Source: DATBAX01 sp963723765
Lineage (GTDB): Bacteria; Acidobacteriota; Terriglobia; Terriglobales; Acidobacteriaceae
Assembly (NCBI GenBank): GCA_963723765.1
Contig: CAVRSD010000016.1
Coordinates: forward strand, 61,131 to 125,130
Reading direction: 5' to 3'
DNA length: 64,000 nucleotides
Of the stretch, positions 18,108-26,645 are shown piece after piece (position 1 is the first letter of the stretch; every line of letters begins with the position of its first letter). A model generated the notes under the pieces. That model was not told the DNA's origin, made no database searches, and saw only the letters and a program-made list of their open reading frames with translations. A program made the position numbers and the translations under genes.

Positions 18108-19924
18108 TGCACGGTTTCTCTATGAGCCGGGTTACTGGCGGACGCGAGCAATCCCGCTGGGTCTAAAACCAATCGAACTCGGCCATCCCCGCTGATAGTT
18201 GCGCCCGCAATGCTCGAACAATGAGGAAGATAAGTGCCCAAAGGCTTGATTACGGTGGATTCCTGCCCCACTAAATGGTCCACCAGGAGCGCTACCCGCT
18301 TGTCACCGACGGCCAGGATTACCACCTTCTGGGTGTTGTGTTTGGTGTCTTCCATTTTGCTGGCAAATAAATTTGCCAGCCGCAATAGAGGGAGCGTCTT
18401 GCCCCGCAATCGCAATACTTCATTGCCTTCGATGCGATGAATTTCCTCGGCACGTACGCCCGCAGTGGTTAGCACGGAATGAAGGGGCAACCCGTAGATT
18501 TCGTCCGCAACCTGCACTAAAAGGACGGGAAGAATCGCCAGCGTAAGTGGAAGGCGAAGCAATAGAGTTGTGCCTTTTCCTGGAGCACTGTCGAGTTCGA
18601 CGGTTCCGTTCAACTTATTCAGATTCGATCGGACGACATCCATGCCGACGCCGCGACCGGAGAGGTCATTGGCCTTCTCAACGGTGCTGAAGCCGGGAAG
18701 AAAAATGAAATCGAGGATCTCGCGGCGATGGAGAAGGCGCGAGCGTTCTGGGGTTACCAGTTTTCTTTCGAGGGCCTTGCGAAGGATCCGATCAGGATCG
18801 ATGCCAGCGCCATCATCGCTCACACTGATGATGATCTGGCCGCCCTCCTGACGGGCTTCCAGCTGAATCGTGCCTTGTCGAGGCTTTCCCGCGGCGGTCC
18901 GGACAGCGGGTGACTCCAGTCCGTGGTCGAGCGAGTTGCGCACGAGGTGCACGAGGGGATCGCCAATGAGTTCCACCATTGTCCTGTCCATCTCCGTCTC
19001 CTGCCCGCGAACGATAAGCTCGACTTCTTTTTCCAAAGTGCGGGCCATATCGCGAACGAAGCGGGGAAACTTGCGGAATGCGTTCTCGATGGGGACCATA
19101 CGTGTTTTTAGCCCAGCAGCCTGCAGCTCTTCAGTGATGAAGCTGAGTCGCGAGGTGGATTGGCCAAGTATCGTTGGCAAGTCTTCTGGAGTAAGACGAC
19201 CAAGACTGAGATCGCTGGTCAATCGGATCAGACGATTACGTTCGAGCACCAGTTCGCCGATCAAGTTAATCAAATCGTCGAGCTTGCTCGCATCCACTCG
19301 GACTGTTTGAGCCAGGCTCTCCGCATCGGAGCGGGACTTGCGAACCTCTTTCTGCCGGACCAAAGCATTGCCGACCTCCGCCGCGGATGCCAGCCCTTTT
19401 TTCACCAGAAGCTCGCCAAGCTTGGGCCCTTCGGGGGACGCAGCTTGCTCCAGGAGTGTGGCTTTCAAGGCACCAGCATCAATTACCTGATCGGCAACGA
19501 GAATCTCGCCCAATTGCAGCGGGGTGTCAGTGGATTTCCGCACCGCCTCCAGTTCCTCGAGAAGTGCGTCAATCTCATATTGCTTGAGCCCACCCTGGCG
19601 TATGTCTGCCAACATCTGCCCGAGCTGATCGCGGGCACTGAGCAGTACATCAATCATTTGCCGGGTAAGTTGAATTTCGCCACGACGAAGATCATTGAGC
19701 ACATCTTCCGCGCGATGACTCAGGCGCACCACAGGATCGAAGCCCAGAAAACCGGAGGTGCCTTTAATGGTGTGCAATGCGCGGAAGATCCGGTTGAGTA
19801 ACTCAGTATCTTTCGGAGTGGCTTCCAGCGTAACCATGTCCTGGTCCAGTTGCTGCAGGAGTTCCTCGGATTCCACCAGGAATTCCTGAATCATCGCAGG
19901 ATCCAACAAGAAGTTATTATCCAT
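18104..19924 (-). CDS. cheA: Chemotaxis histidine kinase CheA with an MshEN-like insert in place of P2
   Basis: A 606-residue CheA. The P1 phosphotransfer domain (~1-110) has the phosphorylated histidine H51 in ALHTIKGTSGF. Residues 137-191 do not look like a CheY-docking P2; they form two 24-residue repeats (QLGEILV...LEQ, 137-160, and KLGELLVKKG...VRQ, 168-191), matching the MshEN pattern that binds cyclic-di-GMP in type II secretion/pilus ATPases. The dimerisation helices follow (~205-260), then the ATPase domain with N box HLVRNSLDHG, G1 SDDGAGID and G2 LSGRGVGMDV, and a C-terminal CheW-like domain (~460-600). The first residue of each MshEN repeat is Q or K rather than the usual R, so ligand binding is uncertain. 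It is transcribed with cheW and cheR. Confidence 0.93.
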   Translation of the reverse strand: MDNNFLLDPAMIQEFLVESEELLQQLDQDMVTLEATPKDTELLNRIFRALHTIKGTSGFLGFDPVVRLSHRAEDVLNDLRRGEIQLTRQMIDVLLSARDQLGQMLADIRQGGLKQYEIDALLEELEAVRKSTDTPLQLGEILVADQVIDAGALKATLLEQAASPEGPKLGELLVKKGLASAAEVGNALVRQKEVRKSRSDAESLAQTVRVDASKLDDLINLIGELVLERNRLIRLTSDLSLGRLTPEDLPTILGQSTSRLSFITEELQAAGLKTRMVPIENAFRKFPRFVRDMARTLEKEVELIVRGQETEMDRTMVELIGDPLVHLVRNSLDHGLESPAVRTAAGKPRQGTIQLEARQEGGQIIISVSDDGAGIDPDRILRKALERKLVTPERSRLLHRREILDFIFLPGFSTVEKANDLSGRGVGMDVVRSNLNKLNGTVELDSAPGKGTTLLLRLPLTLAILPVLLVQVADEIYGLPLHSVLTTAGVRAEEIHRIEGNEVLRLRGKTLPLLRLANLFASKMEDTKHNTQKVVILAVGDKRVALLVDHLVGQESTVIKPLGTYLPHCSSIAGATISGDGRVRLVLDPAGLLASASNPAHRETVQ

Positions 19925-19961
19925 AGGCGTTTATCACCAGCGTTAATTCACCACCTAAAGA

Positions 19962-20486
19962 CTAGGCTTGGATTCCAGTTACTTTTCGTTCTTCGGTATC
20001 GCTCATCAAGCGGCCGACATCGAGTAAAATAAGCAGGCGGTCTTCCAGTTTGGCGACCCCCGAAACGTATTCGCGTTCAGCCTTTCCCAGGCGAGGCGGT
20101 GGCTCCACCGTGTCGGAAGGAATGCTTAGAACTTGGGAAACCGAGTCCACAATAAAACCCAGGACCGTGTCTTCGACTTCGACTACGACGATGCGGGTTT
20201 GTTTGTCGTGTGCCAGCTTTTCCAGTCCGAAGCGCCTGCGGAGCGCAATCACAGGGATCACTTTGCCTCGCAGATTGATGACGCCGTCCACAAACACTGG
20301 CGAGTTAGGTACGCGAGTCATCTCCTGTACCCGGATGATTTCCTGTACGCGTAGAATGTCGAGGCCGAAATCCTCGCCATCAATTTGGAAACTTACGAGC
20401 TGAAGCAAATGGCTATGTTTCTGTCCCGAGCCATTCCCATCGATCATGCCGCCGGCAGTTTCGCCAACCGAATTTTGAGATTCCAA
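19962..20486 (-). CDS. cheW: Chemotaxis coupling protein CheW
   Basis: A 174-residue CheW that links receptors to CheA. The CheW fold is evident from LVSFQIDGEDFGLDILRVQEI, the repeated IIRVQEMTRVPNSPVFVDGV, INLRGKVIPVIALRRRFGL and the late ILLDVGRLMSD. The start is a TTG at 20,486, chosen because AAGGAGGA lies eight bases upstream; the next ATG (20,447) has no ribosome binding site and would remove only the non-conserved N-terminus. It lies between the MCP gene and cheA with 60 and 37 bp spacers. Confidence 0.93.
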   Translation of the reverse strand: MESQNSVGETAGGMIDGNGSGQKHSHLLQLVSFQIDGEDFGLDILRVQEIIRVQEMTRVPNSPVFVDGVINLRGKVIPVIALRRRFGLEKLAHDKQTRIVVVEVEDTVLGFIVDSVSQVLSIPSDTVEPPPRLGKAEREYVSGVAKLEDRLLILLDVGRLMSDTEERKVTGIQA

Positions 20487-20546
20487 CGGGGCTCCTCCTT
20501 CGGGTCCTGGTCCAATACGGGATGTAGAGCAGTCCCGATTCGATGC

Positions 20547-22286
20547 CTATTGGGCAGTTGCAGCGAAGGCCTTCCTGGTCTCATCTCCGCGATGAGGAGT
20601 AAATGCAGAGTGTGATTGACTGGAAGGGCCAAGCCCAATTTTTCCCGGGCCCGTGGAATTGTGCCCGTTTACTTTGGAGAGGTTGAAATTCCCGACCATT
20701 TTCTGGAGGTCCAGCGCCAGCTCAGACAGATCCTGGCAAGCTTTCGCGGATTGGTGCGCTCCATCTGCCGATTCTTTCACCAGCCTGGCGATTTGCTCCA
20801 TGTTGTTATTGACTTCTTCGGTGGCGCTGGATTGTTGCGTGGCCGCGGTCGCAATGTGGATGATCATTTCTCCCACCTGCTCGGCCATGTGGATGATCTC
20901 TTTCAGAGAGTCTCCGGCCTGGACCGTGGACACGACACCTTCCTCCACTTGCGTCTTGCCTTGTTCCATGGCAGTGACGGCTGCTTTGGTTTCGTCTTGA
21001 ATATTCTTAATCATGCGGGCGATTTCCTTGGTTGCCGTGGTGGTGCGTTCGGCCAGTTTGCGAACTTCATCCGCCACTACGGCAAAGCCGCGTCCCTGCT
21101 CACCTGCGCGCGCGGCCTCGATGGCGGCGTTGAGCGCCAGCAGATTGGTCTGGTCGGCGATATCGTCAATGACGCCAATAATCCGGCCAATCTGGTCGGA
21201 GCTCTTTCCCAGCTCCAGCATTTTCGCGGTCGTGCCGCCAACCGACTCCGCGATTACCCGCATTTTGGTCAGAGTTTTTTCCACGATGGAACCGCCATGG
21301 CGTGCAGTTTCAGACGCGTGCCGGGCAGCCTCTGCGGCTTTATTGGAGTGCTCTGAAACTTGTAACACCGTTGCCGACATCTCTTGTAAGGCTGTCGCCA
21401 CCTGGGCAGCCTGATCTCTCTGATTGGCTGCACTTTGCGACTGCTGGGAGGCAGAAGAAGAGATTTCCTCACTGGCGCTGGCCACGTGCTCCGCAGTAGC
21501 GGCGATCGACCGGACCAGTTCGTGCAGATTGTTCTTCATGTGATTGAGAGCAATACTCGCTTGACCCAGTTCATCCTGCGAAGCAACTTGGATATCTTGA
21601 ATCGCAAGATTATTGATGGACACTGCATGGATCATGGTGAGCATTTTGGCAACTTTCCCGGCAATCGAGCGTGCCACGAAGGTTGCCGTGGCTATACCGA
21701 TGACCAACCCGGTCATCGCCAAAATCATTTCCGCAATTCGGTTTGTGGACGCCGCCGAATGTTCAGAGTCGAGTCCATCTTGTGCGAGCGTTGTCTCCCA
21801 CGTGGCCAGTGCATCCAGATTGTCAGCCACTTGTTTTATGGCTGCCTGAGCTTTGGGGCCAAATGCTAGATTGGTAGCTTCAGAGGTTCGGGTAGCGCGA
21901 TTTACCATGACCTGCTGGTTTGTGATGATGGACATTTCATCGGTAGCTTGTCGGACCTTTGCGAGTAATTCTTTGTCTTTCTCCGTGAGCAGGATTTTGT
22001 TGAGTTCGGCCAGCTTTTGAGTAACTTCTTGTTTGGCTTGGTCATGTCGTTGCAGTGCGGTCGGATCCCCGGTGAATACAAAGTCGTTGGCTGCTTGAAT
22101 CTGTTTGCCCACAGCCACTTCGATAGAGTTTGCGAGTTCTTTTCTCTGCAAGGCACTGTTGGCTTCTTCCGCGGCGGACACCAAGCGGCGGGTAGCGTAA
22201 TAATCGAACCCGGCGGTCAACATAAGAAAGGCCAGCAGCAAGCCGAAGCCCATAGCCAGCTGCATTTTTAGAGTCAACTTGTCCAT
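20547..22286 (-). CDS. Methyl-accepting chemotaxis protein
   Basis: About 579 residues from ATG 22,286, chosen because AAGGAG precedes it by ten bases and the sigma-28 promoter start point falls just downstream of the longer start at 22,370. The first membrane helix (~8-30, MQLAMGFGLLLAFLMLTAG) is followed by a four-helix-bundle-like periplasmic part, a second helix (~185-205, MILAMTGLVIGIATATFVA), a HAMP domain and the cytoplasmic coiled coil. The signalling hairpin reads DQTNLLALNAAIEAARAGEQ, then GRGFAVVADEVRKLAERT, as in all MCPs. Adaptation helices contain several glutamine/glutamate pairs. The C-terminus (RKAFAATAQ) has no CheR/CheB-tethering pentapeptide. The ligand is unknown. Confidence 0.93.
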   Translation of the reverse strand: MDKLTLKMQLAMGFGLLLAFLMLTAGFDYYATRRLVSAAEEANSALQRKELANSIEVAVGKQIQAANDFVFTGDPTALQRHDQAKQEVTQKLAELNKILLTEKDKELLAKVRQATDEMSIITNQQVMVNRATRTSEATNLAFGPKAQAAIKQVADNLDALATWETTLAQDGLDSEHSAASTNRIAEMILAMTGLVIGIATATFVARSIAGKVAKMLTMIHAVSINNLAIQDIQVASQDELGQASIALNHMKNNLHELVRSIAATAEHVASASEEISSSASQQSQSAANQRDQAAQVATALQEMSATVLQVSEHSNKAAEAARHASETARHGGSIVEKTLTKMRVIAESVGGTTAKMLELGKSSDQIGRIIGVIDDIADQTNLLALNAAIEAARAGEQGRGFAVVADEVRKLAERTTTATKEIARMIKNIQDETKAAVTAMEQGKTQVEEGVVSTVQAGDSLKEIIHMAEQVGEMIIHIATAATQQSSATEEVNNNMEQIARLVKESADGAHQSAKACQDLSELALDLQKMVGNFNLSKVNGHNSTGPGKIGLGPSSQSHSAFTPHRGDETRKAFAATAQ

Positions 22287-22379
22287 CGCTTGCGTTCTCC
22301 TTAAATACTTCTTCTGCTGTGTTGCCGGGTCGAATGGAATTTTGTGGATCAAGTTAACCAGCGAAGCCACATCAGATTT

Positions 22380-22406
22380 TCATCGGCATGGAGGCCGTGG
22401 ACTTTA
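22380..22406 (-). promoter_or_regulatory. Sigma-28 (FliA) promoter of the mcp-che operon
   Basis: On the minus strand TAAAGTCC (-35, 22,399-22,406), an exact 11-nt spacer and GCCGATGA (-10, 22,380-22,387) match the flagellar consensus TAAAGTTT-N11-GCCGATAA. The predicted start point near 22,373 gives an ~87-nt leader to the MCP ATG. It lies between motB and the MCP gene, so the chemotaxis genes are a separate class III unit. Confidence 0.8.
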
Positions 22407-22464
22407 ACCAGATGTCGATTATTGCGAGAGAAAGCGGAACCAGAGCGCAGGGAGAATCGAACCT

Positions 22465-23253
22465 TCATTTTCGCGCAGGCGACGGCTTTTTCTGGCCCGG
22501 AGATATATTCATCTCTGGAAGGTGGCCGAGAATTACCAGGTCCACCCGTCGATTGAGCTCACGCCCGGCCGCCGTGTTGTTACTTGCGATGGGGTGATAC
22601 TCACCATATCCACTTGCCGAGAGTCTTTCCGGAGCAAATCCGTATTTCACGATGAGAAGCTGAATCATTTCCGTGGAACGGGCAGTGGAAAGTTCCCAGT
22701 TGGAAGTGAATTGAGAATTGTGGATGGGCACGGTGTCGGTATATCCCTCGATGCGGATGTTGTATTTGTGCTGCGAGAGCAGCGACGCTATGCGGCTGAA
22801 AGCCTGCTGAGACCCAGCTTTCACTCCGGCGGACCCGCTATCGAAGAAGCCAACTTCACGCAAGCTGATGACAAGGCCATCCGGACCGCCGCGTAGCGCC
22901 ACTTCACCACGGGAAATCTCCGGGGCAAGAGCCAGTTCCATTTCCTGACGAAGGCCAGCCAGATCGGGGTTTTCTTCTTTAGTGAGAGGGGAAGGTGTGA
23001 CTGCGGATTCATCCCTACTCACGGATTTCTGAATTTCCATCCGGGCCTGGTCGGCAGACGATGGATCGGCCCCCAATTGCTGAAAGGCCACCTTGATCGC
23101 GACTGCGAGCTGGCTGGCTTTCTCCTTGTCCACCTGGGAAGTGGCGTACATCACGACGAAGAATGCGAAAAGAAGAGTGATGAAATCCGCGTAAGAGACC
23201 AGCCAGCGATCAGGGTTGATACGGCTTCTGTGCTTCCTCCGGCGCCTCCTCAT
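22465..23253 (-). CDS. motB: Flagellar motor stator protein MotB
   Basis: A 262-residue stator protein. A basic N-terminus (MRRRRRKHRSRINPDRW) precedes the single membrane helix with the ion-binding aspartate in SYADFITLLFAFFVVMYA (D23). The C-terminal OmpA/MotB peptidoglycan-binding domain (~135-255) shows YNIRIEGYTDTVPIHN, NWELSTARSTEMIQLLI and GYGEYHPIASNNTAAGRELN. It anchors the stator to the cell wall around the motor. Its ATG overlaps the motA stop by four bases. Confidence 0.94.
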   Translation of the reverse strand: MRRRRRKHRSRINPDRWLVSYADFITLLFAFFVVMYATSQVDKEKASQLAVAIKVAFQQLGADPSSADQARMEIQKSVSRDESAVTPSPLTKEENPDLAGLRQEMELALAPEISRGEVALRGGPDGLVISLREVGFFDSGSAGVKAGSQQAFSRIASLLSQHKYNIRIEGYTDTVPIHNSQFTSNWELSTARSTEMIQLLIVKYGFAPERLSASGYGEYHPIASNNTAAGRELNRRVDLVILGHLPEMNISPGQKKPSPARK

Positions 23254-24041
23254 GGGGAAGACTCGATCGCTTCCTCTGGAATTTTGTGTTCGGGCTTTCC
23301 GTCCGCCAGAAAACCCAACAAGCGGGTTTCGAGCATGCGCGGATTCATGCCCTCCATAATTGAGACCACTCCTTCGAGAGTCATCTCGCGGACCACCTGC
23401 TCTTCGCGAACCCGGATCCTGAGTTTGCCGGCCGCCGGAAGAAAAACCAGATTGGCGGCGCCGACGCCATAGATGGTGGCTACAAATGCCACTGCGATCC
23501 CGCGTCCCACTTCGTCAATCTTGTCCAGGTGCTGCATTACCTGGATCAGCCCCAGTACGGCGCCAATGATTCCGATAGTTGGAGAAAAGCCCCCGGCCGA
23601 CTCGAACACCTGCGGGATCTTTTCCTCGTATTCTGCCTGGTTGTCGAGTTCAAGTTCCATCATTTTGCGCAGGTCCTGAGGCTCGATCCCATCCACGGCC
23701 AGCATCAGGGACTTCTTGAGTACTGGATCTTGAATGTTTTCGAGCTCAGCGTCGAGAGAAACAATGCCGTGACGGCGAGCCTGGTTGGCATACTTCACCA
23801 ACTCCTGTACCAGATCATGGGAGACCTGCTTAGGTTCAAAGAAGACCTGTTCCAGACGGCGGATGGCGCTGACCACTACCGGAAGCGGAAATTGAATCAG
23901 CACCGCGCCGGCAGTGCCACCGAAAACAATCAGGGCGGCTGTGGGTTGTAGTACCTGGGACAGGCTGCCACCCTCCAGCAGCAGGCCGCCGACGATCCCG
24001 CCCACCCCTAACACGATGCCGCCCCAAGTGGCTTTGTCCAC
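23250..24041 (-). CDS. motA: Flagellar motor stator protein MotA
   Basis: A 263-residue MotA, with four hydrophobic segments: IVLGVGGIVGGLLLEGG, ALIVFGGTAGAVLIQFPL, the third around GGFSPTIGIIGAVLGLIQVM with the conserved proline-rich PTIGIIG, and the fourth around GIAVAFVATIYGVGAANLV. The cytoplasmic loop with charged residues (RRLEQVFFEPKQ..., GIVSLDAELENIQDP) contacts FliG. With MotB it forms the ion channel that drives rotation. The start is GTG at 24,041, preceded by GGGAG; flbD ends only six bases upstream. Confidence 0.94.
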   Translation of the reverse strand: MDKATWGGIVLGVGGIVGGLLLEGGSLSQVLQPTAALIVFGGTAGAVLIQFPLPVVVSAIRRLEQVFFEPKQVSHDLVQELVKYANQARRHGIVSLDAELENIQDPVLKKSLMLAVDGIEPQDLRKMMELELDNQAEYEEKIPQVFESAGGFSPTIGIIGAVLGLIQVMQHLDKIDEVGRGIAVAFVATIYGVGAANLVFLPAAGKLRIRVREEQVVREMTLEGVVSIMEGMNPRMLETRLLGFLADGKPEHKIPEEAIESSP

Positions 24042-24047
24042 GAGTGT

Positions 24048-24317
24048 CTAACTCCCACTCGGTTTTTCTGACTTGTCTTCTTCTTTGTAAGCCGCAGGGG
24101 ACATGACAGCAATGGGATACCCCGCAGGGAAAATACCTTGCAGGATGGAACGGCGGAACTTCACCATCTTGTCCAAAATATCGCCTACGCTTTCACGGAC
24201 AAGAACTTTTTCCCCGTTTACGAGGGTGATCACAGTATCCGGAGATTGTTCGACGAACTTGATCAGGTCCGAGTTAAGGGTCAGAAGACTATTGTTCAAT
24301 CGAGTCAACTGAATCAT
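24048..24317 (-). CDS. flbD: Flagellar protein FlbD
   Basis: An 89-residue SwrD/FlbD-family protein. MIQLTRLNNSLLTLNSDLIKF..., then PDTVITLVNGEKVLVRES, is the full family signature (the conserved TLINGxKxxVxE-like segment). In other bacteria the member SwrD raises motor power and is found next to motA/motB as here; it is unrelated to the Caulobacter regulator of the same name. The C-terminal 25 residues (MSPAAYKEEDKSEKPSGS) are non-conserved. It is the first gene of flbD-motA-motB. I find no convincing promoter upstream on this strand. Confidence 0.88.
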   Translation of the reverse strand: MIQLTRLNNSLLTLNSDLIKFVEQSPDTVITLVNGEKVLVRESVGDILDKMVKFRRSILQGIFPAGYPIAVMSPAAYKEEDKSEKPSGS

Positions 24318-24456
24318 CCATCACCAACTTTCCAGGGACAACGGCCTGAGGAGAACCTCTCTGAAATGTCCATCGGGCGCATTGGCTGGATGGGTGAGGA
24401 CGAAAAATTTGCCGCGGGTTACGAAGGTGCCTCAGACCTATGCGAAGTTCGCGGAT

Positions 24457-24483
24457 TAAAGGAAAGCCCGGCCTCGCCGATGA
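24457..24483 (+). promoter_or_regulatory. Sigma-28 (FliA) promoter of flagellin
   Basis: TAAAGGAA (24,457-24,464), an exact 11-nt spacer and GCCGATGA (24,476-24,483; seven of eight consensus bases). The predicted start near 24,490 leaves a ~110-nt 5' untranslated region ending in AAGGAGAGAGATTCAC before the flagellin ATG, a strong ribosome binding site. It is the only regulatory signal I can name in the 285-bp flbD-fliC spacer. Confidence 0.85.
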
Positions 24484-24602
24484 GATGGGTTGAATGCAAG
24501 ATGGGTTCCAGCAGTGAGGAACAGGAACCAGGCCTCCGCAGAAAACTTCGGGGAGGCGGTTCCGGTAAAAGGGAACCAACTCAACCAAGGAGAGAGATTC
24601 AC

Positions 24603-26561
24603 ATGGCACTTACCATCTTAAATAATATCGCTGCGATCGCCGCGGAAAACCAGCTGAACGTCACCAGCAACAACCTCGATTCAACTCTCGAGCAGTTGTC
24701 GTCAGGCTCACGTATCAATAGTGGCGCTGACGATCCCGCCGGCCTGGCTATTGCCAATGGTTTGGAGGCCAATATTGCTGCGCTGACGCAATCGGCGAGC
24801 AATGCCACTGACGGCGTCGGCGAGCTGCAGGTAGCAGACGGAGCGCTGTCTCAGGTCACCACGCTGCTCAACCGCGCGGTTACGCTGGCCACGGAATCGG
24901 CCACCGGCACGGTGTCCGATTCTCAGCGAGTCGCGCTGGACGATGAATACACCTCCATCAAAGCGGAAATTAACAGCATCGGGTCCACCACAAACTACAA
25001 CGGCGGGCAGGTATTTACTGCGAATACTCTCAACGTCTTCTTGAGTGACGGCAGCGCCACCGGCAATAGCACCATCGGCGTGACTACCGGTTTGTTGTCG
25101 CCCACCAGTCTTAGCCTGGGTGGCGCGACGAGTGCCACTGCCACGCTGACCAACACAGCGGCCGTGCCTGCAGCATCAGCTACTGCTACGTTGACTGGAG
25201 GAACGTTTGTGGGGTCCGCCCCTGCGACGACCACCCTCACTGCCGGTGGGACGGTCACTGCTGCCGATACGGTGCTGATCGGTGGCACAACCTATACTTT
25301 TGTTGCTGCCCTCACCGGAGCCGCAAATCAAGTGCTCATCGGTGCGGGTAATACGAGTGCCCTCTTGAATCTGCAGTCTGCCGTCAACGCAACGGCCGGC
25401 GCCGGAACTACCTACGGAACTGGAACGGTGGCCAATGCGAATGTTTTGGCCTCGGGAGCAAGTGCATCCACTCTCACCTTTACGGCTAAAGTTCCTGGCA
25501 CCGGTGGCAATGCGATTACTTCCACGACAGGAACACCGGCAGACGAAGCCTTCACGGCCGGAACACTCGCTGGCGGCACTACGGGTGACACTGTCGATGT
25601 CGCCGGCCAAACCTATACCTTTGTGACTGCTCTCGTCGCTGGCGGTGCCGCGAATCAAGTGTTAGTGGGCAACGAAGCGACCAGTTTGGCGAATCTGGCG
25701 GCTGCAGTCAACCTGACCTCAGGCGGCGCAGGGGTTACCTATGGAACCGGAACCACGGCCAACGCTTCAGCCTCGGCAACGGCCACCACAACCACAGCCA
25801 CTTTCACCGCAATTACCGCCGGTACCGCAGGCAATGCTCTGGTCTCGACGCTGACGGGCGGAGTTGGCAGCTTTGCTGCAGGAACCTTCGCTGGAGGCGC
25901 TGCTGCCATCGCCGCCGGAGTCGCTGCTGCGGGCAATACCGTGACCGTAGGCGCGCAGACTTATACCTTCGTGGCCGCGCTGAATCCCACTCCCACGGCA
26001 AATGAAGTTCTGGTGGGTACTACAGAAGCTGCCAGCCTTACCAACCTGGCAAATGCGGTGAACGGTGGCAGCGGTTCGGGCGCTACCTATGGAAGCCCCA
26101 CAGTCGCTAACACTTCGGCCACGGCAATCGCTACTGCGACCACGGTCGCGTTCACCGCAATCAATAACGGTACGACCGGTAATGCCATCGTTTCTTCGGA
26201 GACCGGATCGGGCAACACCTTTGCTGCTGGGACCTTCGCAGGAGGTGCGGCGGGATCGGTAAACGATCTGTTGAGCCAACCCGACGCCCAATCCGCGCTG
26301 CAAACCATCAACGCCGCCGTCGCAACGGTTGCCGCGCTACGCGGTGCGATTGGTGCAACCGTGAATCGATTGCAAAGCGCTTCCGATGTCATCACCAACC
26401 AGGTACAGAACCTGACTGCGGCGGAAAACGACGTCACCGCTGCGGATATTCCAACGGCGGTGGCCAATCTGACCCAGTACTCGATTCTGGAGCAGACTGG
26501 AATTTCCGCTCTGGCCCAGGCCAACCAGCAACAGCAACTTGTGCTGAAACTGCTGCAATAA
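24603..26561 (+). CDS. fliC: Flagellin with three phage-like tandem domains in the variable region
   Basis: A 652-residue flagellin. The N-terminal D0/D1 part (1-~145) has ENQLNVTSNNLDSTLEQLSSGSRIN and SGADDPAGLAIANGLEAN; the C-terminal D1/D0 part (~555-652) has RGAIGATVNRLQSASDVI and ends LAQANQQQQLVLKLLQ. Between them lie three tandem repeats of ~104 residues (222-325, 329-432, 444-548), each with QTYTFV.AL..., ANQVLVG, SLANL..AVN, TYGTGT.AN, TA...GTAGNA and AGTFAGG. The interior is nearly lysine- and arginine-free and rich in T, A and G. AAGGAG supports the ATG at 24,603; the open frame continues upstream without flagellin similarity. The only flagellin in the window; FliD, FliS follow. 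Confidence 0.93.
   Translation: MALTILNNIAAIAAENQLNVTSNNLDSTLEQLSSGSRINSGADDPAGLAIANGLEANIAALTQSASNATDGVGELQVADGALSQVTTLLNRAVTLATESATGTVSDSQRVALDDEYTSIKAEINSIGSTTNYNGGQVFTANTLNVFLSDGSATGNSTIGVTTGLLSPTSLSLGGATSATATLTNTAAVPAASATATLTGGTFVGSAPATTTLTAGGTVTAADTVLIGGTTYTFVAALTGAANQVLIGAGNTSALLNLQSAVNATAGAGTTYGTGTVANANVLASGASASTLTFTAKVPGTGGNAITSTTGTPADEAFTAGTLAGGTTGDTVDVAGQTYTFVTALVAGGAANQVLVGNEATSLANLAAAVNLTSGGAGVTYGTGTTANASASATATTTTATFTAITAGTAGNALVSTLTGGVGSFAAGTFAGGAAAIAAGVAAAGNTVTVGAQTYTFVAALNPTPTANEVLVGTTEAASLTNLANAVNGGSGSGATYGSPTVANTSATAIATATTVAFTAINNGTTGNAIVSSETGSGNTFAAGTFAGGAAGSVNDLLSQPDAQSALQTINAAVATVAALRGAIGATVNRLQSASDVITNQVQNLTAAENDVTAADIPTAVANLTQYSILEQTGISALAQANQQQQLVLKLLQ
25266..26246 (+). 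repeat. Three diverged in-frame ~312-bp tandem repeats inside flagellin
   Basis: Units at about 25,266-25,577, 25,587-25,898 and 25,932-26,246 encode the three ~104-residue domains. They are clear at protein level but diverged at DNA level, so the duplication is not recent. Units two and three are closest to one another at their ends (both finish AAGTFAGG). Confidence 0.8.
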
Positions 26562-26573
26562 GGTGGACTTGGC

Positions 26574-26599
26574 AAAGGAGGCGGGCAGCCGCCTTCTTT
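26574..26599 (+). terminator. Hairpin terminator after flagellin
   Basis: AAAGGAGGCGG (26,574-26,584), loop GCAG, CCGCCTTCTTT (26,589-26,599): an 11-bp stem with one G-U pair, 13 bases after the flagellin stop. The 3' arm itself ends in TTT but no longer U-run follows, so it may be a partial terminator that reduces fliD expression relative to flagellin. Confidence 0.65.
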
Positions 26600-26645
26600 G
26601 CTATTTCGGGACTATTACGCTAACCATCGCGAGAAGTGAAAGCTC

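Noticed and set aside
22286..22370. Longer start of the MCP gene at 22,370
   Set aside because: It would place the start codon on the transcription start of the sigma-28 promoter; ATG 22,286 has AAGGAG and begins directly before the first membrane helix.
24995..26303. Long minus-strand frames under the flagellin repeats
   Set aside because: They are by-products of the repetitive, high-GC flagellin code; no start or family signal is present.
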